Assembly: GCA_963756455.1 (NCBI GenBank)
Contig: CAVWNC010000001.1
Location: 1,426,001 to 1,490,000 of the forward strand
DNA: 64,000 nucleotides
Direction of reading: 5' to 3'
From: DASQPA01 sp963756455
Lineage (GTDB): Bacteria; Acidobacteriota; Thermoanaerobaculia; Multivoradales; UBA5704
A program made the position numbers and the translations under genes. Shown here in pieces: positions 24,322 through 29,962 of the stretch. Numbering within the stretch: position 1 is the first letter of the stretch; every line of letters begins with the position of its first letter. The notes under the pieces are model-generated. The model had not been told where the DNA came from. It saw only the letters and a list, made by a program, of their open reading frames with translations, and did no database searches.

Positions 24322-25176
24322 ATGGCCATGGAAACCAGGATCGATCCGCGGGCGGTGATCGAGCCCGGAGCGGTGCTCGGGGTGGGGGTCCGGGTGGGAG
24401 CGGGAGCCTATGTCGGTGCGCGGGTCGAGGTCGGCGACGGCACCTCGATCGGGCCGGGCGCGGTGATCCACGGCCCCACCCGGATCGGCCGCGACAACCG
24501 CATCTCCTCTTTGGCCGCCCTCGGTTTCGAGCCCCAGGATCTGAAGTTCGCCGGCGAAGAGGTGTTCCTGGAGATCGGTGATCGCAACCAGTTCCGCGAG
24601 TTCAACACCGTCCACCGCGGGACGGCGAAGGGGGGCGGGATCACCCGCATCGGGAGCGACAACCTCTTCATGGTCTACGCTCACATCGCCCACGACTGCC
24701 AGGTGGGGAACCGCGTCATCTTCGCCAACAATGCCACGCTCGCCGGCCACGTCGAGGTGCACGACGACGCCACCATCTCCGCCTTCACCTCCGTCCACCA
24801 GTTCTGTCGGGTCGGCCGCCACGCCTATGTCGGCGCCTACTCCGTGGTGGTGATGGACGCCCTGCCTTTCGCCAAGACCGTGGGCCAGAAACCGGCCTGC
24901 TTCGGCCTCAACTCGATCGGCCTCAAACGCAAGGGTTATGACGCCGACTCGATCGCCCGCCTCGACCGGGCGTTGCGCCTCCTCGTGCGGAGCAAGCTCA
25001 ACACGGCGCAGGCCCTGGAGCGCATCCGCTCCGAGGTTGGCGCCCCGGGGACGTGGCCCGAGATCGACTATTTCGTCGACTTCGTCGAGACCGCCCAGCG
25101 GGGGGTGCACAAGTCACCCCCGGGCCGGAGCGGCGGCCGGGCCGGGGCAGGAGAGGCTCCTGAAGCCGCCTCCTAG
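24322..25176 (+). CDS. lpxA: Acyl-[ACP]--UDP-GlcNAc O-acyltransferase LpxA
   Basis: 284 residues. Hexapeptide-repeat beta helix (about 1-190) with FEPQDLKFAGEE, RNQFREFNTVHRGT and YAHIAHDCQVGNR, which carries the catalytic His. A C-terminal helical domain starts near LNSIGLKRKGY. LpxA performs the first acylation in lipid A synthesis. The last about 20 residues (Gly/Arg-rich) exceed the usual end and overlap the start region of the next gene. Confidence 0.94.
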   Translation: MAMETRIDPRAVIEPGAVLGVGVRVGAGAYVGARVEVGDGTSIGPGAVIHGPTRIGRDNRISSLAALGFEPQDLKFAGEEVFLEIGDRNQFREFNTVHRGTAKGGGITRIGSDNLFMVYAHIAHDCQVGNRVIFANNATLAGHVEVHDDATISAFTSVHQFCRVGRHAYVGAYSVVVMDALPFAKTVGQKPACFGLNSIGLKRKGYDADSIARLDRALRLLVRSKLNTAQALERIRSEVGAPGTWPEIDYFVDFVETAQRGVHKSPPGRSGGRAGAGEAPEAAS

Positions 25177-26146
25177 CGCTGCGTTCGCCCCCGAGGCTCC
25201 CTCGGAGCGCCGGCTGAAGGTCGCGGTCGCCGGTACCGGCGCCCTCGGCCGGCACCACGTCCGCATCCTCGCCGGGTTATCGGGGGCCGAGCTGGTGGGG
25301 GTCTACGACGCCTCACCCGCCGCCGCCGAAGCGGTCGTACGGGAGCAGGCTCCGGGGACGCGGATCTTCGAGAGCCTGGACGCCCTGGCCGCCGAGGCCG
25401 AGGCGGCGGTGGTGGCGGTGCCGACCGTGGCCCACGCCGAGGTGGGGGGGAAGCTCCTCGCCCGCGGCCTCCACGTCCTCGTCGAGAAGCCCATGGCCTC
25501 GTCGCTCGCCGAGGCCGACCACCTGCTCGACCTGGCGGCCCGCGCCGGCCGCATTCTCGCCGTGGGGCACGTCGAGTTCTACAACCCGGCGGTCCAGGCC
25601 CTCTTGGAGCTCAAGACTCCGCCCCGTTTCGTCGAAGTCGAGCGGCTGGGGGTCTTCTCGCCGCGGAGCCTCGACGTCGACGTCATCCTCGATCTCATGA
25701 TCCACGATCTCCAGATCCTCCACGCCCTGGACCGAAGCCCGGTCGCCGAGGTGCGGGCGACGGGTATCCCGGTGCTCTCGCCGCGGATCGACATCGCGAA
25801 CGCAAGGGTGGCCCTGGAGTCGGGCTGCGTCGCCAACCTGACCGCCTCGCGGGTCTCGGCCGAACGGGTGAGGAAGCTCCGCGCTTTCCTTCCCAGCCGC
25901 TACTACTCGCTCGACTACCCGACCCAGGAGATCCGCGGCTACCGACTGGAAGCCCCGGCAGCGGGGGAGGAACGGCCGCGGATCGTGCCCGACGACCTCC
26001 CCGTCGAAAGCGGCGAGCCCCTCGCCTTGGAGCTCGCCGCCTTCCTGGCCGCCTGTCGAGGCGAAGAGGTGCCCTGGGTCGACGGCCAGCAGGGCCGGCA
26101 GGCCCTGGCGACGGCTCTGGCGGTGGTGGCCGCGGTGACGGCCTAG
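25160..26146 (+). CDS. Gfo/Idh/MocA-family oxidoreductase
   Basis: About 328 residues; NAD(P)-dependent Rossmann domain with AVAGTGALGRHHVRILA, then AVVAVPTVAHAEVG and the conserved VLVEKPMA. The C-terminal domain contains HDLQILHAL. No ATG, GTG or TTG in this frame lies near the start of similarity. CTG codons at 25,160 (AGGAG 6 bases before) and 25,214 (GGAG 6 bases before) are the best candidates, so the 5' end is uncertain. It directly follows and slightly overlaps lpxA. In some bacteria the enzyme GnnA, of this family, sits beside lpxA and helps make 2,3-diamino lipid A, but its aminotransferase partner gnnB is not seen here. Confidence 0.82.
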   Translation: MKPPPSAAFAPEAPSERRLKVAVAGTGALGRHHVRILAGLSGAELVGVYDASPAAAEAVVREQAPGTRIFESLDALAAEAEAAVVAVPTVAHAEVGGKLLARGLHVLVEKPMASSLAEADHLLDLAARAGRILAVGHVEFYNPAVQALLELKTPPRFVEVERLGVFSPRSLDVDVILDLMIHDLQILHALDRSPVAEVRATGIPVLSPRIDIANARVALESGCVANLTASRVSAERVRKLRAFLPSRYYSLDYPTQEIRGYRLEAPAAGEERPRIVPDDLPVESGEPLALELAAFLAACRGEEVPWVDGQQGRQALATALAVVAAVTA

Positions 26147-26230
26147 CGCCCCCGTTACGCCTGGAGGCCAATCCGGGTTAGACTCTGCCGGCTTTGGTTG
26201 TACCCCAATCTGTTCGAGGAGAGTTCTACC

Positions 26231-27109
26231 ATGACTGACTTTCGTATCGGTGTGATCGGCGGCAGCGGCCTGTACCAGATGGAGGGCATGGTGATCCGCG
26301 AGCAGAAGCGGATCGAGACCCCCTTCGGCGACCCCTCGGATCCCTATGTCCTGGGCGAGCTCGACGGCCAGCCCGTCGCCTTCCTGCCCCGCCATGGCCG
26401 CGGCCACCGGCTCCTGCCGACCGAGCTCAACTACCGCGCCAACATCTATGGCTTCAAGGTTCTCGGGGTCGAGCAGCTGATCTCGGTCTCCGCCGTGGGC
26501 TCGATGAAGATCGATTACAAGCCGACCGACATCGTCGTCCCCGACCAGTTCTACGACCGTACCCGCCACCGGCCCGACACCTTTTTCGGCAACGGCCTCG
26601 TGGCCCACGTCTCGCTCGCCAAACCGATCTGCCCGCGGCTCGTCCCCCTCTTCACCGAGGCGGCGCGCGCCGCCGGGGCCACGGTCCACCAGGGCGGCAC
26701 CTACGTCTGCATGGAAGGGCCGCAGTTCTCGACCCGGGCGGAGTCGGAGATCTACCGCAGCCATGGCGTCGACGTCATCGGCATGACCAATCTCCAGGAG
26801 GCGCGGCTCGCCCGCGAGGCCGAGATCTGCTACGCCTCCCTCTCCATGGTGACCGACTACGACTGCTGGCACGAGAGCGAGGATGCGGTCTCCGGCATCT
26901 CGGTGATGCAGGTCGTGCAGCAGAACGCCGTCATGTCCCAGGAGGTGGTGCGGGAGCTCCTGAAGAGCCTGGCCGTCCATCCCGGCCGCGGTTGCCTCTG
27001 CGAGAACGCCCTCGAGATGTCGCTCATCACCGAGCCCGACCTGGTGCCCAACGAAACCTTGAAGGCCCTGCAGCCGATCATCGGCAAGTACCGGCAGCCC
27101 CGCGCGTAA
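26231..27109 (+). CDS. mtnP: S-methyl-5'-thioadenosine phosphorylase
   Basis: 292 residues, MTAP family. GVIGGSGLYQM (phosphate site), FLPRHGRGHRLLPTELNYRA, SAVGSMKIDYKPTDIVVPDQ, MEGPQFSTRAESEIYR and GMTNLQEARLARE are all in place. It cleaves methylthioadenosine, a by-product of polyamine and other SAM-dependent pathways, to adenine and 5-methylthioribose 1-phosphate. The apt gene three kilobases downstream would recycle the adenine. The ATG at 26,231 is preceded by GAGGAGAG. Confidence 0.93.
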   Translation: MTDFRIGVIGGSGLYQMEGMVIREQKRIETPFGDPSDPYVLGELDGQPVAFLPRHGRGHRLLPTELNYRANIYGFKVLGVEQLISVSAVGSMKIDYKPTDIVVPDQFYDRTRHRPDTFFGNGLVAHVSLAKPICPRLVPLFTEAARAAGATVHQGGTYVCMEGPQFSTRAESEIYRSHGVDVIGMTNLQEARLAREAEICYASLSMVTDYDCWHESEDAVSGISVMQVVQQNAVMSQEVVRELLKSLAVHPGRGCLCENALEMSLITEPDLVPNETLKALQPIIGKYRQPRA

Positions 27110-27130
27110 GGGAGGGGACTCCGGCTCCAC

Positions 27131-27952
27131 ATGCCCCGCTCGACACGCATCCTGGTCACCAACGACGACGGCATCTTCTCCGAGGGGATCAAGCTGCTCG
27201 CCGCGTCGCTCGGGGAGATCGCCGAGGTGATCGTCGTGGCTCCCGACCGCGAGCAGAGCGCGACCGGGCATGCCTTGACCCTCACCCGACCGCTCCGCAT
27301 GCAGCGGATGCAGGAGAACTGGTACGCGGTCGACGGCACGCCCACCGACTGCGTCAACCTCGGGGTTCTCGCCCTCTTGAAGGACCGGCCGCCCGATTTC
27401 GTCGTCTCGGGGATCAATTTCGGCTTCAACCTGGGGGACGACGTCACCTACTCGGGGACGGTCTCCGCCTGCTTCGAGGGGAACCTCTTAGGGATTCCTT
27501 CGATCGCCTTCTCCCAGGAAGTGGCGGAGGGGTTCTCCTTCGAGCCCGCGGCGCGTTTCGCCCGCCAGCTCGTCGAGACCCTCCTCTCCCCGGACCCCCC
27601 TCAAGGCTCCGAAGCTTCGAAGCCCTTGGAGCTGCCCAAGGACATCCTGCTGAACGTCAACGTCCCGGCGGGGGCGGTCGGCGGGATCTCCTTCACCCGC
27701 CTGGGCCGGCGGTACTACAAGCAATCGGTGATCGAGAACCTCGATCCGCGGGGCCGCAAGTACTACTGGATCGCCGGCACTCCCCAGTGGCGCGAGGAGA
27801 ACGGCACCGACTACGAGGCGGTCTCGGCGAGCCGGATCTCGATCACCCCGCTCCACCTGGACCTGACCTACTACCCGGGCTTGGAGTCGTTCGTGCCGCT
27901 CCGCGACCGGCTGGCCGGCCTCTTCCCGGCGTCTCCGGCGTCGGTGGCATGA
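27131..27952 (+). CDS. surE: 5'/3'-nucleotidase SurE
   Basis: 273 residues. The metal site ILVTNDDGIFSEGI opens the protein, followed by VVVAPDREQSATGHALTL, GTPTDCVNLGVLAL and FVVSGINFGFNLGDDVTYSGTV-type blocks typical of SurE. It removes phosphate from nucleoside monophosphates and other small phosphates in stress and stationary phase. Its stop overlaps the pcm start (ATGA); the surE-pcm pair is a widely conserved arrangement. Confidence 0.95.
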   Translation: MPRSTRILVTNDDGIFSEGIKLLAASLGEIAEVIVVAPDREQSATGHALTLTRPLRMQRMQENWYAVDGTPTDCVNLGVLALLKDRPPDFVVSGINFGFNLGDDVTYSGTVSACFEGNLLGIPSIAFSQEVAEGFSFEPAARFARQLVETLLSPDPPQGSEASKPLELPKDILLNVNVPAGAVGGISFTRLGRRYYKQSVIENLDPRGRKYYWIAGTPQWREENGTDYEAVSASRISITPLHLDLTYYPGLESFVPLRDRLAGLFPASPASVA

Positions 27953-28617
27953 GTGGCGTGAGCGACTACGCCGTCCAGCGCGAGCGTATGGTGCGGGAGC
28001 TGATCGCCGGCCGCGGCGTCCAGGACGAGCGGGTGCTGGCCGCCATGCGCAAGGTGCCGCGCCACCTCTTCGTCAAGGATCACATGAAGAGCCGTGCCTA
28101 CGGCGACCACGCGCTGCCGATCGGCGCCAACCAGACGATCTCCCAGCCCTACATCGTGGCGCGGATGAGCGAGCTCCTGGAGATTCGCCCCAACCACTCG
28201 GTGCTCGAGATCGGCACCGGCTCCGGCTACCAGACGGCGATCCTCGGGCTCCTGGCGAAGCGGGTCTACAGCCTGGAGCGGGTACCCGAGCTCGCCCACC
28301 AGGCGATCCAGCGCATGCGGGAGATGTCGCTCGACAACGTCAAGATTCAGGTCTTCGACGGCACGGTGGGCTGGAGCGAGGTGGCGCCCTTCGATCGCAT
28401 CCTGGTCACCGCCGGAGCGCCCAAGGTACCGGAGCCCCTCCTCGGGCAGTTGGCGTCGGGCGGCGCGCTCCTCCTGCCGGAAGGGACGCGGAGCCTGCAA
28501 CGCCTGGTGCTCTATCGGAAGTCGGCCAAGGGGGAGCTCCGGCGCCGCGAAGGCGAGGAGGTCGCCTTCGTGCCCCTCCTCGGTCGCCACGGCTGGAAGG
28601 AAGGCAAGGAGCCGTGA
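27949..28617 (+). CDS. pcm: Protein-L-isoaspartate O-methyltransferase
   Basis: 222 residues, SAM-dependent repair of isoaspartyl damage in proteins. Hallmarks: MRKVPRHLFV, YGDHALPIGANQTISQPYIV, motif I LEIGTGSGYQTAIL, and ILVTAGAPKVPEPLL near the C-terminus. The start overlaps the surE stop and the end overlaps the acylphosphatase start (GTGA), so surE-pcm-acyP are translationally coupled. Confidence 0.95.
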   Translation: MSGVSDYAVQRERMVRELIAGRGVQDERVLAAMRKVPRHLFVKDHMKSRAYGDHALPIGANQTISQPYIVARMSELLEIRPNHSVLEIGTGSGYQTAILGLLAKRVYSLERVPELAHQAIQRMREMSLDNVKIQVFDGTVGWSEVAPFDRILVTAGAPKVPEPLLGQLASGGALLLPEGTRSLQRLVLYRKSAKGELRRREGEEVAFVPLLGRHGWKEGKEP

Positions 28618-28910
28618 GCGGCCCGCCGGAGGAGTCCCGGCGCGCCGTGCGCCTGCGGATCACCGGCCGGGTGCAAGGGGTGGGCTTCCGCTGGTTCGCC
28701 CGCGAGGAGGCCCGCGAGCTCGGGCTTGCCGGCCGGGTGAAGAATCTCCCCGACGGCAGTGTCGAGGTCGTGGCGGTGGGCACCGTCCGGGCGCTCGAGA
28801 GTCTGCGGGAGACACTCCGCAAGGGGCCGCCCGGCGCGCGGGTCCAGGAGATCGAGGAGCAGGAGCTCGCGCTCCTCCCCAACGAAAGAGGTTTCGAGAT
28901 CGACCACTAG
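28614..28910 (+). CDS. acyP: Acylphosphatase
   Basis: 98 residues. The loop GRVQGVGFRWFAR binds the acyl phosphate (catalytic Arg in VGFR) and GLAGRVKNLPDGSVEVVA includes the catalytic Asn. It hydrolyses acyl phosphates such as carbamoyl or 1,3-bisphosphoglycerate. It starts at a GTG overlapping the pcm stop and ends 13 bases before apt. Confidence 0.93.
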   Translation: MSGPPEESRRAVRLRITGRVQGVGFRWFAREEARELGLAGRVKNLPDGSVEVVAVGTVRALESLRETLRKGPPGARVQEIEEQELALLPNERGFEIDH

Positions 28911-28923
28911 AAGGAGAGAGAGA

Positions 28924-29439
28924 ATGGATGACCTGAAAGCCCATATCCGCGAGGTCCCGGACTTTCCCAAGCCGGGCATCCTCTTCTACGACATCACGAC
29001 CCTCCTCAAGGACCCGCTCGCCCTGCGGATGACCGTCGACCGCTTCGTCTGGCTCTTCACCAAGAAGAAGATCGACAAGGTGGTCGGTATCGAGGCCCGC
29101 GGCTTCATGTTCGGCCCGATCGTGGCCTACGACTTGAACGCCGGCTTCGTGCCGGTCAGAAAGCCGAGCAAGCTGCCGGCCAAAACGGTCCGCCAGAGCT
29201 ACGACCTGGAGTACGGCTCGGACTCGATCGAGATGCACGAGGGCGCCATCGAGCCGGGAGAGCGGGTGCTGATCGTCGACGACCTGATCGCGACCGGAGG
29301 AACGGCCAGAGCCGCCGCCAAGCTGGTCGAATCGGCCGGCGGCGTCGTCGCCGGCTTCGGCTTCATCATCGAGCTCACCTTCCTACCCGGGCGCGACAAG
29401 CTCCAGGGTTACGAGGTCGAGGCGCTGATCCAGTACTGA
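28924..29439 (+). CDS. apt: Adenine phosphoribosyltransferase
   Basis: 171 residues, type I phosphoribosyltransferase converting adenine and PRPP to AMP. PDFPKPGILFYDITTLLKDP at the start, EARGFMFGP in the middle, and the PRPP loop VLIVDDLIATGGTARAA. AAGGAGAGAGAGA lies before the ATG. It is the last chromosomal protein gene before the tRNA and phage junction, and pairs functionally with mtnP. Confidence 0.96.
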   Translation: MDDLKAHIREVPDFPKPGILFYDITTLLKDPLALRMTVDRFVWLFTKKKIDKVVGIEARGFMFGPIVAYDLNAGFVPVRKPSKLPAKTVRQSYDLEYGSDSIEMHEGAIEPGERVLIVDDLIATGGTARAAAKLVESAGGVVAGFGFIIELTFLPGRDKLQGYEVEALIQY

Positions 29440-29452
29440 TCGCGCGAGTGGG

Positions 29453-29458
29453 TATAAT
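29453..29458 (+). promoter_or_regulatory. Promoter -10 box of the tRNA-Arg gene
   Basis: A perfect TATAAT begins 14 bases upstream of the first tRNA base and 13 bases after the apt stop. The -35 region is poor, as in many tRNA promoters. Confidence 0.65.
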
Positions 29459-29466
29459 CGGTTCGG

Positions 29467-29510
29467 GCGGCTGTAGCTCAGGTGGATAGAGCAGGAGTTT
29501 CCTAAACTCC
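29467..29510 (+). tRNA. 5' half of tRNA-Arg(CCU), severed at the phage junction
   Basis: The acceptor strand GCGGCTG (29,467-29,473), T8 A9, D-arm GCTC/GAGC and the anticodon stem-loop GGAGT-TTCCTAA-ACTCC (29,494-29,510) are complete and give anticodon CCT (Arg, AGG codon). After 29,510 no variable loop, T-arm or matching 3' acceptor strand (CAGCCGC) follows in the next several hundred bases. The natural reading is a prophage integrated at the symmetrical anticodon stem-loop, with the 3' half at the far junction outside the window. A tRNA intron was considered and not supported. Confidence 0.75.
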
Positions 29511-29722
29511 AAGCCCGCATGGCACTCGGTGGCGCTCCATGGCGTTCACCGTCTACAAGTGCCATTCACTGCCAACGTTTAGGCGTTGTCAGTCAGTAAC
29601 ACCCCAGCCAACAAGCGCAGTGTTTTGACGGTAGCCGGCGGGTCCGGCTCCGCCATATGTCCGCCACGACCTCATGCAGGGGTCTGGAGACCGCTGCCGC
29701 CTGGGGCAGCCCGGAGCAATCG
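29511..29722. other. Phage attachment-side non-coding region
   Basis: No gene seen. A nested stem-loop follows the tRNA half: ATGGCACT (29,519-29,526) pairs with AGTGCCAT (29,558-29,565), and inside it CGGTG (29,527-29,531) with CACCG (29,547-29,551). A third hairpin CAACG/CGTTG lies at 29,573-29,588. These could be integrase arm sites, a terminator for the broken tRNA transcript, or part of an RNA. Confidence 0.5.
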
Positions 29723-29962
29723 ATGCCCCTTGACCCAACATTCTCCGAGGAGGTCGGAACCCTTCACGGCCCTGTCGTCTGTCCTCACCCCTGTTCAGAA
29801 TGTCCTGACGCCGAGCACCACTGGATTCCCGACTGGACCGACGAACCCGGGCACCCTGTCGCTGAATACGACGCCGAGCACGACACCTCCCACGCTCTGG
29901 GCTTCTGGGCCTGCAAGCATTGCCCGGCCTGGTCCGAGCTCGAAGACGTGGAGGACGAGTGA
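29723..29962 (+). CDS. Small Cys-rich phage protein, probable zinc binder
   Basis: 79 residues; not a named family. Cysteines and histidines in CPHPCSECPDAEHHW and ACKHC (about 20-60) suggest a zinc knuckle. ATG at 29,723 is chosen because GGAG lies 7 bases upstream; an ATG at 29,657 is possible. Its stop overlaps the next gene (GTGA). It is the first gene after the attachment region and is probably expressed early. Confidence 0.55.
   Translation: MPLDPTFSEEVGTLHGPVVCPHPCSECPDAEHHWIPDWTDEPGHPVAEYDAEHDTSHALGFWACKHCPAWSELEDVEDE

Noticed and set aside
26231..27109. Calling the 26,231 gene a second general purine nucleoside phosphorylase
   Set aside because: GGSGLYQM, SAVGSMKIDYKP and MEGPQFSTRAE fit the methylthioadenosine phosphorylase subgroup better than PNP.
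29511..29655. Group I intron inside tRNA-Arg(CCU)
   Set aside because: Introns of this type are known at this tRNA, but no conserved intron core was seen and no downstream exon beginning with the anticodon stem 3' strand and matching CAGCCGC was found.
29630..29656. GGCGG-loop-CCGCC near 29,637 as the tRNA T-arm
   Set aside because: The loop lacks the TTC pattern, has the wrong length, and no acceptor strand complementary to GCGGCTG follows.
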